Translations under genes and position numbers: made by a program
Assembly: GCA_963665005.2 (NCBI GenBank)
Contig: CAXXTQ010000001.1
Coordinates: 124,001-188,000 of the forward strand
Direction of reading: 5' to 3'
Length of the DNA: 64,000 bases
Source: G963665005 sp963665005
Lineage (GTDB): Bacteria; Bacillota; Clostridia; Christensenellales; SZUA-584
In this document: positions 16,623 through 25,728 of the stretch, piece after piece
Position numbering within the stretch: position 1 is the stretch's first letter
How the letters are laid out: each line of letters opens with the position of its first letter
The notes under the pieces: model-generated
Seen by the model: only the letters and a program-made list of their open reading frames with translations
Database searches by the model: none
Told to the model about the DNA's origin: nothing

Positions 16623-17756
16623 TCAAGAAAGCCTGTTATAATAATCTTCATAATCAAATGTGCGTATTACCGATATCCCGTTTTCATCAGAAACGGCAAT
16701 CGACGGCAGGTTTATGCCGTTGAACATATTATTTTTTACCATTGTGTAATGCGCCATATCCATAAAGACGATTTTATCGCCAATTTCCAAACGCTTGTCA
16801 AACGAGTAATCGCCCACGACATCGCCCGCGAGGCAGGACACACCGCCCAGCCTGTAAGTATATTTATATTCTCCGGGCGCTTTAGCGTCTATTATTTCGG
16901 GTCGGTACGGCATCTCCATAACGTCCGGCATATGGGCGGCAACCGAAGTGTCGAGTATAGCTATATCTATGTCGTTTCTCATAATATCGAGTACGCTCGC
17001 CACTAAAAACCCGGTGTTTAAGGCAACGGCTTCGCCCGGCTCAAGATATATCTCAACGTCATACTTTTTTTTAAAATATTTAATTAAACTTATAAGCTTT
17101 TCAACATCATAATCGGCGCGCGTTATATGATGCCCTCCGCCGAAATTAAGCCACTTCATACCATAAAGAAATTCGCCGAATTTTTCTTCAACAGATTCCA
17201 ACGTTCTTTCGAGTGCATCTGCATTCTGTTCGCACAGAGTATGAAAATGCAGGCCATCTATTTCGCCCGTTCTTGTTCCGTCAAAGTTGTCCCTGGTCAC
17301 ACCCAGCCTCGAGTACTCACCGCACGGGTCGTAAATGGGCGTTGTGCCTTCGGAATGCTCTGGGTTTATGCGAATTCCGCATTGAATTTGTTTCTTATAG
17401 CTTTCTATTGAAGGCTTATATTTATCGAGCTGCGAGAAAGAATTGAAAATAATATGATCGCAGTAACTCATTATTTCATCGAATTCGGGCTCCCTGTAAG
17501 CGGGCGAAAATATATGAACCTCTTTGCCCATGTTCTCTGCCCCGAGCCTTGCTTCGAATAAAGAGCTTGCCGTAACTCCGTTTAAAGCGCGCCCAATCTG
17601 CCCGAAAACAGCATGCATTGCAAACCCTTTAAGAGCGAGCAGAATTTTGCACCCTGCCTGATTTTGCACATAATCCAAAATCTTCAGATTTTTATTGAGC
17701 AGACGCCTGTCGACTACATAACAAGGCGTATTAACACTTTCAAAATCTATATCCAT
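16623..17756 (-). CDS. nspC: Carboxy(nor)spermidine decarboxylase
   Basis: A 377-residue fold-type III PLP decarboxylase. The PLP lysine is Lys 43 in LLALKGFA; other motifs are FNSFSQL, LHFHTLCEQ, NFGGGHH and LEPGEAV. It removes CO2 from carboxyspermidine to give spermidine. It is the last gene of the four-gene polyamine operon, 10 nt after the dehydrogenase. Length and motifs are normal for the family. Whether it acts on the nor-form or the spermidine form cannot be decided from sequence, but the upstream putrescine genes favour spermidine. Confidence 0.92.
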   Translation of the reverse strand: MDIDFESVNTPCYVVDRRLLNKNLKILDYVQNQAGCKILLALKGFAMHAVFGQIGRALNGVTASSLFEARLGAENMGKEVHIFSPAYREPEFDEIMSYCDHIIFNSFSQLDKYKPSIESYKKQIQCGIRINPEHSEGTTPIYDPCGEYSRLGVTRDNFDGTRTGEIDGLHFHTLCEQNADALERTLESVEEKFGEFLYGMKWLNFGGGHHITRADYDVEKLISLIKYFKKKYDVEIYLEPGEAVALNTGFLVASVLDIMRNDIDIAILDTSVAAHMPDVMEMPYRPEIIDAKAPGEYKYTYRLGGVSCLAGDVVGDYSFDKRLEIGDKIVFMDMAHYTMVKNNMFNGINLPSIAVSDENGISVIRTFDYEDYYNRLS

Positions 17757-17766
17757 AAAATTTCCT

Positions 17767-18966
17767 TTAGTCTAAAATAACAGGCGAGAAATCTTCGTGC
17801 CACGGCAGGCCTTGTTTGTTAAGCTCGCCCATAAACGGGTCGGGGTCAAACTCTTCTACGTTATACACTCCCGGCTTTTTCCAAACACCTTTTAACAAAA
17901 GCATAGCGCCTATCATTGCGGGAACGCCGGTAGTGTACGAAATTGCCTGCGAACCGACTTCCGCAAAAGCCTGCTCATGGTCGCATACGTTATACACATA
18001 ATATGTTTTTTCCTCGCCGTTTTTCCTGCCCTGCATAACACAGCCTATGTTAGTTTTTCCTTTGGTGCGCGGCCCGAGCGAAGCAGGGTCTGGCAGCACC
18101 GCCTTTAAAAACTGCAGCGGCTGAATCTCCCTGCCTTCGAACATTACAGGCTCAATAGACGTCATGCCGACGTTTTGCAGCACTTTTAGATGGTTCAAAT
18201 AGTTTTGTGAAAATGTCATCCAAAACCTTATTTTCTTAATGCCTTTTATGTTGACGGCAAGCGATTCTAACTCTTCATGATACAATAGATAAATATCTTT
18301 GGGACCAATAACGGGCAGGTCGTAAACCTTTTTTACCGAAAGCGGAGGCGTCTTTATCCATTCCCCGTTTTCGTAATACCTTCCGTTCGCCGTTATTTCG
18401 CGTATATTGATTTCGGGATTAAAATTCGTCGCAAACGGATATCCGTGGTCTCCGGCATTAGCGTCGATTATATCGACGGTATGAATCTCGTCAAAATAAT
18501 GTTTCTGTCCGTAAGCGCAGAAAACGCCCGTTACGCCCGGGTCGAAACCGCACCCTAAAATAGCCGTCAGTCCCGCTTTTTCAAAACGTTCTTTATATGC
18601 CCACTGCCATTTATATTCAAATTTTGGTACATCGGGCGGCTCGTAATTCGCCGTGTCAACATAGTGAACGCCCGTTTCAAGGCAGGCATCCATTATAGAT
18701 AAATCCTGATACGGCAAAGCTACGTTTATGACCACATCCGGATTAAAGCTTTTTATCAAATCCATCATTTGTATTGTGTCGTCAGCGTCAACCTGCGCCG
18801 TCTTTACGATTGTTCTTCCGCCGTCAAGTTTTTCTTTTAATGCATTACATTTAGACAAAGTCCTGCTCGCTATACAAATCTGCTCGAAAACTTCCGGGTT
18901 TTGGCAGCACTTATGCGCAACAACTCCGGCTACTCCGCCCGCTCCTATTATCAGTGCTTTTCCCAA
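17767..18966 (-). CDS. Carboxy(nor)spermidine dehydrogenase (saccharopine dehydrogenase family)
   Basis: A 399-residue NAD(P)-dependent enzyme with a GAGGVAG Rossmann loop at residues 8-14 and the family pattern VVINVALPYQDLSIMDACL. It condenses putrescine with aspartate semialdehyde to carboxyspermidine, by analogy with the CASDH family. The decarboxylase follows after 10 nt and agmatinase precedes. Saccharopine dehydrogenase is the alternative by domain, but the context argues strongly for polyamine synthesis. Confidence 0.9.
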   Translation of the reverse strand: MGKALIIGAGGVAGVVAHKCCQNPEVFEQICIASRTLSKCNALKEKLDGGRTIVKTAQVDADDTIQMMDLIKSFNPDVVINVALPYQDLSIMDACLETGVHYVDTANYEPPDVPKFEYKWQWAYKERFEKAGLTAILGCGFDPGVTGVFCAYGQKHYFDEIHTVDIIDANAGDHGYPFATNFNPEINIREITANGRYYENGEWIKTPPLSVKKVYDLPVIGPKDIYLLYHEELESLAVNIKGIKKIRFWMTFSQNYLNHLKVLQNVGMTSIEPVMFEGREIQPLQFLKAVLPDPASLGPRTKGKTNIGCVMQGRKNGEEKTYYVYNVCDHEQAFAEVGSQAISYTTGVPAMIGAMLLLKGVWKKPGVYNVEEFDPDPFMGELNKQGLPWHEDFSPVILD

Positions 18967-18995
18967 ACTTTTTTCCTCCTGTTTATAAAAATCCT

Positions 18996-19847
18996 TCAGC
19001 TCATTAAAAGCAGTATCTCGCGCAAAATCTTACAGGCAGCAGCCGTAGAAGCCCCGCTTTGGTCATAATGCGGCGCAAGCTCTACAATATCCGCGCCAAC
19101 TATATTCAGCTTATTAAGACCGAGCAGCCCGTCCAAAAGCTGTTTAAAATCTATGCCGCCCGGCTCGGGCGTTCCCGTACCGCAAAGCACCGAAGGGTCT
19201 AAAATATCTAAATCGACAGACACATAAACGGGTTTTTTGCCGATAGAGTCTATTGCTTGTCCTAATCCTTTGAGATCGTATTTGCAGATATGAGTATTCT
19301 GCTCGGCGAACTCGAATTCCTCTTTTGTGCCCGATCTTATACCAAACTGCCACAAATTATCGCTTTTTATCTTTTCGCAGACTCTTCTCATCACGGTAGC
19401 ATGCGAAAGCTTCTCTCCTAAATACTCATGCCTTAAATCGGTATGAGCGTCAAAATGCAGCACCTGCAAATCGGCGTATTTTGCTGCAAACGCTTCAATG
19501 ACAGGCAGGCTTATAAGATGCTCTCCGCCAAGGGCAATTATCTTTTTTCCGTCTTTTAGAATAGAGCTTACATCCGCCTTAACGGTATCCAAAACCCTTT
19601 GAGTATTTCCGAAAGAAACTGCGCAGTCATCAAGGTCGCAGAATTTAAACTGCTGCATATCTTTGCTTTGATACGGGCTGTATGTTTCTATGCTGTCTAT
19701 CTCCTGCCTTATTGCCCTTGGCCCAAACCTTGCCCCCGGTTTGTTTGAAACCGTACCGTCAAACGGCACACCGAAAATAACGATACTGCTCTTTTCGTAT
19801 CCGCTGTAAATACCTTCATGCAAATTTGGTTTATTTGTTTTTATCAT
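18996..19847 (-). CDS. speB: Agmatinase
   Basis: A 283-residue ureohydrolase. Dinuclear manganese-site motifs are all present: GGEHLIS, FDAHTDLR and SVDLDILDPS. It hydrolyses agmatine to putrescine and urea. It lies between arginine decarboxylase and the carboxyspermidine genes in one operon, which settles agmatinase over arginase or formiminoglutamase. Confidence 0.93.
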   Translation of the reverse strand: MIKTNKPNLHEGIYSGYEKSSIVIFGVPFDGTVSNKPGARFGPRAIRQEIDSIETYSPYQSKDMQQFKFCDLDDCAVSFGNTQRVLDTVKADVSSILKDGKKIIALGGEHLISLPVIEAFAAKYADLQVLHFDAHTDLRHEYLGEKLSHATVMRRVCEKIKSDNLWQFGIRSGTKEEFEFAEQNTHICKYDLKGLGQAIDSIGKKPVYVSVDLDILDPSVLCGTGTPEPGGIDFKQLLDGLLGLNKLNIVGADIVELAPHYDQSGASTAAACKILREILLLMS

Positions 19848-19892
19848 AATCTTTGCCTCTTACCTATAAGGCCGCCGCCTCTTTTTCGCAAT

Positions 19893-21812
19893 CTATTTTT
19901 CGTAGTAAGTATATCCTCTTAGCCCGTTATCGAAAGAAGAGACAATCTCTTTTCTTTCACTTGCGCTTATTAACCCCATGCGTACCGATTCTTCCGCCGT
20001 TTTTCTGAACTTAACAAGCATATCTTTCGGATCAAATTCAACGTATGATAAAACATCCGAAACGCTGTCGCCGTGTATCTCGTTAACGAATTCATAATCT
20101 CCGTCTTCGCTTATACGCACACTGACAATATTAGTATCTCCAAAAAGATTATGCAAATCTCCCAGAGTTTCCTGATACGCCCCTATTAGAAAAACTCCGA
20201 TATAATAATTTTCGTCCGGTTTAAGTTCGTGCAGCGACAATGTGCTTCTTATATCATGCAAATCAATAAACCTGTCAATCTTGCCGTCGCAGTCACACGT
20301 AATGTCCGCGATTACCGCATTTCTTTGCGGCAGCTCGTCAAGACGATTCATAGGCATAATAGGAAAAAGCTGATTTATTGCCCAGCTGTCCGGAATAGAT
20401 TGAAAAACAGAAAAGTTGCAATAATATATATCCGCTATAGCATTCTCTAAGTTTTCCATATCCGAAGGCACTACTTTAAGCTTTTTCTTCTCTTTTATAA
20501 TGTTAAAAATTGTGTTCCAGAATATTTTTTCGGACAGCGACCGTTCACGCAGGCTGATTCTTCCGTGTTTAAACATGTCACGTATCAAATCCCTGTAATA
20601 CAGCGCGTCATTATAACATTCCTGTATATTCTTGAGAGTCAAAACTTTGTTAACTTCAAACAGATTCTTTATCTGATCGGGAGTATTATCATCAAGCTCT
20701 GCAGGAATTTCATAAGTCTCAAATTTTGCAACATCCAGTACATTAAAAAGCAAGACAGAATAATAGGCTACAATCGATCTTCCCGATTCAGTAATAATCA
20801 CGGGATGCTCTACGCCGTTTCTGTCCATTACGGTCATAACCGCTTCTACGACATCTGTGCAGTATTCTTCAATAGAATAGTTTCTGCTGTTTATATAATT
20901 AGTACTCGAACCATCATAATCTACCGCAAGGCCGCCGCCCAAATCGAGATAACCCATAGGCGCGCCCTCTTTTACAAGCCCCGCATAAACCTGCGCCGCT
21001 TCCTGTACCGCAGAACGTATATCGCGAATGTTTGGTATTTGAGAACCCAAATGATAGTGAAGCAGTTTTAAACAATCGAGCATTTCGTTTTGTCTTAATC
21101 CGTCGACGATTTCTATTATCTGGGGCATATTTAAACCGAAAATGCTGCGGTCTCCGCCCGATTCCGTCCAGTGCCCTCCGGCCTTGGAAGAAAGCTTTAT
21201 CCGCACACCTATATTCGGCTTTACATTAAGCGCCTTTGCCCTTTTTAGTATTATGTCAAGCTCTCCGGGAATCTCAATTACAAAAAAGCAATTAAAACCC
21301 ATCTTTACGGCATATAATCCTAAATCTATGAACTCTTCGTCTTTATAACCGTTGCAGATAAGGCTGGCCTGCCTGTCTTTGATTTGTGACAGCACAGCTA
21401 CAAGTTCTGCTTTGCTGCCCACCTCAAAACCATGATGATATTTCTGGCCGAATTTAGCCATCTCTTCTACTACCTGCTGCTGCTGGTTAACCTTTATAGG
21501 ATAAACGCCTCTGTAAGTACCCTTATAATTAAGCTTTTTTATAGCCTTGTTAAAAGAATCGTTAAGATACGAAATCTGAGCGTCCAGTATATTTCCCAAC
21601 CGAAGCAGCACGGGCATATCAAAACCCCGTTCTTCAATGCCTGATATTATTTCCATTAAGCTGATTGATACCGAAGAGTTTTTTTTGAAAGGGTTGATGT
21701 GGACTTCGCCTTTTTCGGATATAGAAAAATAATCGGCGCCCCAATTTCTAATTCCGTACAACTCTTCCGATTTTTTATGATTCCATCTGCCAAGAAGTTC
21801 TGTTCTGTTCAT
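19893..21812 (-). CDS. speA: Biosynthetic arginine decarboxylase
   Basis: A 639-residue PLP enzyme of the long SpeA type. It has the N-terminal motif NWGADYFSISEKGEVHINP, the PLP lysine in GVYPIKVNQQQ, HYHLGSQI and the glycine loop YLDLGGGLAVDYDG. It makes agmatine from arginine, the first step of the operon. Its ATG is preceded by AAAGGGA. A leader of about 110 nt with a small hairpin (AGGTTTT/AAAACCT) separates it from the -10. Confidence 0.95.
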   Translation of the reverse strand: MNRTELLGRWNHKKSEELYGIRNWGADYFSISEKGEVHINPFKKNSSVSISLMEIISGIEERGFDMPVLLRLGNILDAQISYLNDSFNKAIKKLNYKGTYRGVYPIKVNQQQQVVEEMAKFGQKYHHGFEVGSKAELVAVLSQIKDRQASLICNGYKDEEFIDLGLYAVKMGFNCFFVIEIPGELDIILKRAKALNVKPNIGVRIKLSSKAGGHWTESGGDRSIFGLNMPQIIEIVDGLRQNEMLDCLKLLHYHLGSQIPNIRDIRSAVQEAAQVYAGLVKEGAPMGYLDLGGGLAVDYDGSSTNYINSRNYSIEEYCTDVVEAVMTVMDRNGVEHPVIITESGRSIVAYYSVLLFNVLDVAKFETYEIPAELDDNTPDQIKNLFEVNKVLTLKNIQECYNDALYYRDLIRDMFKHGRISLRERSLSEKIFWNTIFNIIKEKKKLKVVPSDMENLENAIADIYYCNFSVFQSIPDSWAINQLFPIMPMNRLDELPQRNAVIADITCDCDGKIDRFIDLHDIRSTLSLHELKPDENYYIGVFLIGAYQETLGDLHNLFGDTNIVSVRISEDGDYEFVNEIHGDSVSDVLSYVEFDPKDMLVKFRKTAEESVRMGLISASERKEIVSSFDNGLRGYTYYEK

Positions 21813-21929
21813 ATCTTTGTCCCTTTAATCTTCTTTGAATTATCTGCAATAGGTTTTACAAAAAACCTGAAAAATAAAAGACCGTTTGTCTTAATATATT
21901 TTTAGGCAAACCCAAACAGATTATTTGAT

Positions 21930-21938
21930 ATTATACCA
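21930..21938 (-). promoter_or_regulatory. Extended -10 promoter of the polyamine operon
   Basis: The minus strand reads TGGTATAAT, a full extended -10 element, about 118 nt upstream of speA. No good -35 is visible. The leader contains short complementary segments (GTTTG/CAAAC and AGGTTTT/AAAACCT) that might fold, but no known riboswitch is recognised. Confidence 0.5.
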
Positions 21939-22013
21939 TAATTGCCCTCTTGTCGATAGGCAGTTCTATTTTAGCGGCAAAGTGTTTTTTCTAATAACAT
22001 TCATGGGCGCCTG

Positions 22014-22053
22014 AGAAAAAAAGACGGCCAAGATAGATTCTATTCTTAACCGT
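22014..22053 (-). terminator. Rho-independent terminator of the zinc dehydrogenase gene
   Basis: A minus-strand stem from ACGG..AAGAATAG to CTAT..CCGT, with one bulge and two G-U pairs, is followed by about seven T. It separates the dehydrogenase gene from the polyamine operon. Confidence 0.75.
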
Positions 22054-22094
22054 ATTTTTATATTTTGTGTGAATTAGTAAAACAATAAAGACCA

Positions 22095-23255
22095 TTATTT
22101 CCAAGGGTCTATGACTACCTTCATGCTGTTGTCGCTCATGCCCGCTATTATGCCTTTTTGCGTATCCGCAAGGCTGACTCTGTGGCTTATAAACTTTTCC
22201 CACGGGAACGAGTTTTTATGCCTTAGCATCATTTCCATGCTTTGGCGGTAACCCGAGTGCATATGGTTATACATGCCCAAAATCCTCAAGCTCTTTGCGC
22301 AGATATTATGTATGCTTATGTTTACATCTCCGCAATCTACAAAGTTGCCTACCTCGATATACGTTCCTGCTTTGCGAAGCATTCTAAGGCCTTCGGGTAC
22401 CACGTGCGGATAGCCCACGCATTCGGCAACTATGTCCGCGCCAAGGCCGTGCGTATTTTGCATAATGCCTTCAATGCGTTCATCCTCTGTAGTTTTGTTA
22501 ACATTATAGGTAACGTCCGCGCCAAACTGCTTAGCTAAATCAAGCTTATAATCGGATATATCTGTCGCTATTATTTTCCCCGCCCCCGACATTTGCGCTT
22601 TTATAATATGCGCCAGACCAAGCGGGCCGACGCCCTGTACAACTACCGTATCGTTAAACCCGAAACCCTCTCCGTTAAAATTATAAAACTCCCGCGCTTT
22701 ATCAAGCGAATACGTAACACACATCAGCTCTGCTAAAACGGCCATTTCGTCGGGCAGATTCTCGGGTACTTTATACAGCCGTGTTCCCGGCTCTATGTAA
22801 ATATACTCTGCGAACCCGCCGTACAGATGTTCAAATTCGTCGCATGACCTGGAGTTGCCGTATCCAAACTGTAAATGTTCGCACCACGGATAGTGAGGGT
22901 TGGTTTTGCAGTAATGGCACTTGCCGCAGACAACATCGGGGCACATCGTTACTCTGTCCCCTGGTTTTAAAACTTCGCCGTGAAAATCAAGATTTTTCTG
23001 CCCCTCTTTGTCTATGTCGGTAATAACCATGACATTCTCATGTCCCTGAATAAGCGGCAGTTTTATATTCGCTTCGTTAGCCGTGCCTCCGAACTGTTTT
23101 ACCTCTCCTTTAAAGCTGTGCTTATCCGTTCCGCAGATACCGGCTAATAATATTTTAGCCACCGCCGCCCCTTTTTTTGCAACAGGCATAGGGAACTCTC
23201 TTATCTCAATTTTCCCCGGTTCTACGAGTACCGCAGCTTTTACTTTATCAGGCAT
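22095..23255 (-). CDS. Zinc-dependent medium-chain dehydrogenase
   Basis: A 386-residue MDR-family oxidoreductase. The catalytic zinc site is near GICGTDKH and GHEN. A structural-zinc-like cluster of four cysteines lies in CPDVVCGKCHYCKTNPHYPWC. The Rossmann motif is VQGVGPLGLAH. It oxidises an alcohol or polyol with NAD(P); the substrate is not identifiable. A GGAGGG site precedes the ATG. It has its own terminator, so it is not part of the polyamine operon although co-oriented with it. Confidence 0.88.
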   Translation of the reverse strand: MPDKVKAAVLVEPGKIEIREFPMPVAKKGAAVAKILLAGICGTDKHSFKGEVKQFGGTANEANIKLPLIQGHENVMVITDIDKEGQKNLDFHGEVLKPGDRVTMCPDVVCGKCHYCKTNPHYPWCEHLQFGYGNSRSCDEFEHLYGGFAEYIYIEPGTRLYKVPENLPDEMAVLAELMCVTYSLDKAREFYNFNGEGFGFNDTVVVQGVGPLGLAHIIKAQMSGAGKIIATDISDYKLDLAKQFGADVTYNVNKTTEDERIEGIMQNTHGLGADIVAECVGYPHVVPEGLRMLRKAGTYIEVGNFVDCGDVNISIHNICAKSLRILGMYNHMHSGYRQSMEMMLRHKNSFPWEKFISHRVSLADTQKGIIAGMSDNSMKVVIDPWK

Positions 23256-23473
23256 ATTATTCCCTCCTTTTTATCAGACATTACTGCTGTTTTCTCTATC
23301 AATTTTGTTATCATTTAGGTCTTTTTAGTAAAGTTATAACGTTAAGCAAAAGTAAATAAGAAATATAAAAAAGATATTTTTAGCTTGCTTGACTCATAAG
23401 TTCAATAAGCTATTTGATATTATTTATTATACTCCCAATATAAAGACAATACAATTAATCGCAAAGTTGAAAT

Positions 23474-23504
23474 AAAAAAACACTATACCTTACGATATAG
23501 CGCT
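23474..23504 (-). terminator. Rho-independent terminator of the flavoprotein gene
   Basis: A minus-strand 8-bp stem GCGCTATA/TATAGTGT, with two G-U pairs, is followed by a run of T, 9 nt after the stop at 23513. Confidence 0.8.
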
Positions 23505-23512
23505 TTTATCTT

Positions 23513-24616
23513 TTAATTGTTCGGCGGCTGGCTGCTTTTTGCTTCACTGTATTCTTTCTTAATTGTTTTAACCAATTCTTCAACGGGTATTATCTTTGTT
23601 GTTTTGTATGCGTTTTCACCTGCAAAAGCAAAACCATTTTTCATTTTACCTTTCTGCGCGTTCAGCAGCGCAAGAGCTATACAATAAGGGCTGTTTTTAT
23701 AATCGCAGGTAACTATACATTGGTAAGGACAGCTGTAAGGCTTTTTATCGCCCTTCATTGTGCTTCTCATATAATCGTTGATTATTGCTCTTCCGGGCAT
23801 TCCGACAGGACTTTTTATTATACCAATATCTTCTTTTTTCGCGTCAACATAACATTGTTTGAATTCAATAGACGCATCGCATTCATCTGTCGGCACAAAG
23901 CGTGTCGCCATTTGTACTCCCGATGCCCCCAGTTCCATTATATTGTAAATATCCTGCCCGGTATAAATCCCTCCGCCCGCAATAATCGGTATGTCTTTTC
24001 CGCTCTGCTGCTTTATAGGTTCTATTTGTTCTATAGTGTCGGATACTAAGTTTTCCAGACAAAAATCCGGGTTGTCAAGCTGCTGCGGTTTAAAACCAAG
24101 GTGCCCACCCGCTTTCGGGCCTTCAACTACTATAGCGTCAGGAAGATAATCGTACTCGCTCTGCCATCTTCGCGAAATTATCCTTGCCGCTTTTCCCGAA
24201 GATACTATTGGCACAAGCTTTGTTTTAGACGAGCCGTCTAAAAACTCTGGCAGAGAAAGCGGCAGCCCCGCTCCGGCAAATATAATATCTATTTTTTCTT
24301 CGATAGCCGTTTTTACAAGATCGGCAAAATTAGATAGCGCGACCATAACGTTAACGCCGAGTATTCCGTCTGTCAATTCTCTAGCTTTTCTTATTTGTTT
24401 TCTCAAACCGCGCATATTGGCCTGCGAAAAATCAGAATAAAAATCGGATTCAAACATTCCTATTCCGGCAGTAGCAATAACCCCCACTCCTCCTTGGTTG
24501 GCGACGGACGAAGAAAGGCCGGATAACGAAATACCTACGCCCATACCGCCCTGGACAATTGGAAGTTTAGCTTTTAAATTGCCTATAACAAGTTCTTTCA
24601 TTTTTGTAGTATTCAT
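23513..24616 (-). CDS. Nitronate monooxygenase / FabK-like FMN oxidoreductase
   Basis: A 367-residue TIM-barrel flavoprotein. It has an N-terminal PIVQGGMGVGISLS motif, VEGPKAGGHLGF with the family histidine, and the phosphate-binding part IIAGGGIYTGQDIYNIMELGA..VQMATRF. The family includes nitronate monooxygenases and enoyl-ACP reductase FabK. No fatty-acid genes are nearby, so the generic assignment is safer. It is single-gene, with a terminator behind and a palindrome in front. Confidence 0.85.
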   Translation of the reverse strand: MNTTKMKELVIGNLKAKLPIVQGGMGVGISLSGLSSSVANQGGVGVIATAGIGMFESDFYSDFSQANMRGLRKQIRKARELTDGILGVNVMVALSNFADLVKTAIEEKIDIIFAGAGLPLSLPEFLDGSSKTKLVPIVSSGKAARIISRRWQSEYDYLPDAIVVEGPKAGGHLGFKPQQLDNPDFCLENLVSDTIEQIEPIKQQSGKDIPIIAGGGIYTGQDIYNIMELGASGVQMATRFVPTDECDASIEFKQCYVDAKKEDIGIIKSPVGMPGRAIINDYMRSTMKGDKKPYSCPYQCIVTCDYKNSPYCIALALLNAQKGKMKNGFAFAGENAYKTTKIIPVEELVKTIKKEYSEAKSSQPPNN

Positions 24617-24784
24617 AATATTCCTTTTATTGCTTTGACTTTAATTTATGCAGAACGGTAAAAAAATATAATTTTAATAATGGCCGCCATGGCCTTTGGC
24701 AATCATAGCACAGCATTATCAGATGCCGCAATAAATTTCAAAACAAATAACGGAATTATAATCAATTTGTCATTATAAAGACTT

Positions 24785-24806
24785 TTTTAACATGAGAATG
24801 TTAAAA
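24785..24806. promoter_or_regulatory. Perfect 9-bp inverted repeat upstream of the flavoprotein gene
   Basis: Arms TTTTAACAT and ATGTTAAAA flank a GAGA centre. It lies about 170 nt upstream of the ATG at 24616 and close to minus-strand TATAAT-like sequences. It has no T-run, so an operator is more likely than a terminator. The rest of 24617-24848 is AT-rich with no gene visible. Confidence 0.4.
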
Positions 24807-24848
24807 TAAAGATGCAATTTAGATTTTTTATTATAATTTATTTTTTTC

Positions 24849-25565
24849 TTAAAAATCTATCAGGCCGTAATTTTCCAATCTTTTGTCAAGCTGTTTTCTG
24901 TTTTCACAATGTTTATCAAGCTCGGCATAAAAAGCTTTAGAATGATTACCGTAAACAAAGTGGCACAGTTCGTGCATTATAACATAATCTATAAGCTCGG
25001 GCTCACAACGCAGAAGATGTACGGACAGGCTTACAGAATGCCGCTTTGTATTTATGCTTCCCCAGCGTGTCAGCATATTTTTTACCGTAACACGCACATC
25101 GTTTTTTATAATATGAGAAAACTCAGGGAAAATCTCTTTTATGCTTTCTGTAAAAACGTTTTTTGCCGTTCTCTCCATCCAAAGTATAAAAAGCGCTTTT
25201 CTAAATCTTAGATCCGACCCTTCGGGCACAAAAAGCGTAAGCGACCCGTCGCGGTATACGGCAGATGTCTGATCTGTCCAAATCACAAAAAGCTGCGTTT
25301 TTTCCCCGAGATACCAAAACGTATCTCCCGAAAGATATTTTACAGGATAATACAGGTTTCTCTTCTCGGCATTGTTTTTTAATTTTTTTTGTATGAAATC
25401 TTCGTTTTGGGAAACAAATTGATGTATTCGGGATTCGGGCGTATGAAAAGGCGCGGATACAATCACTTTAGAAGCGCCGGTTACTCTGATGCGGATATTT
25501 TTCATTTTTCTTCTTTCAAGCGTATATTCTATGCTGCCGCCTGATGTTTTAATATTATGTTTCAT
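24849..25565 (-). CDS. YgjP-type M48-like zinc metallopeptidase
   Basis: A 238-residue protein of the YgjP/DUF45 family. It starts with SIEYTLERRKMKNIRIRV and has the zinc motif HELCHFVYGNHSKAFY near its C-terminus, preceded by MLTRWGSIN. The family is related to WLM/SprT-like metalloproteins; the substrate here is unknown. It is monocistronic and divergent from murA. The ATG lies only a few nt from the predicted transcription start and shows no ribosome site, so the mRNA may be leaderless. Confidence 0.85.
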   Translation of the reverse strand: MKHNIKTSGGSIEYTLERRKMKNIRIRVTGASKVIVSAPFHTPESRIHQFVSQNEDFIQKKLKNNAEKRNLYYPVKYLSGDTFWYLGEKTQLFVIWTDQTSAVYRDGSLTLFVPEGSDLRFRKALFILWMERTAKNVFTESIKEIFPEFSHIIKNDVRVTVKNMLTRWGSINTKRHSVSLSVHLLRCEPELIDYVIMHELCHFVYGNHSKAFYAELDKHCENRKQLDKRLENYGLIDF

Positions 25566-25573
25566 CAGCTACT

Positions 25574-25603
25574 ATTATAATACATATCCGTTCTGCAAAA
25601 CAA
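25574..25603 (-). promoter_or_regulatory. Promoter of the YgjP-type gene
   Basis: On the minus strand TTGTTT (25598-25603), 18 nt and TATAAT (25574-25579). Transcription would start within a few nt of the ATG at 25565. Confidence 0.5.
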
Positions 25604-25647
25604 ATTTTTTTCACTGCTACTTTCTGGCGCTAATTGCTTATTTATCA

Positions 25648-25676
25648 TTGTGTACATATTATTAACGCTTTATTTT
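25648..25676 (+). promoter_or_regulatory. Possible murA promoter
   Basis: TTGTGT (25648-25653), 17 nt and TATTTT (25671-25676), in the divergent spacer upstream of the TTG start at 25729. The match to sigma-A consensus is weak. Confidence 0.3.
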
Positions 25677-25728
25677 ACAAACAAATCGGACAAAATAAAT
25701 ATTGAAAATAAACTTTCGAGGTGTAAAT

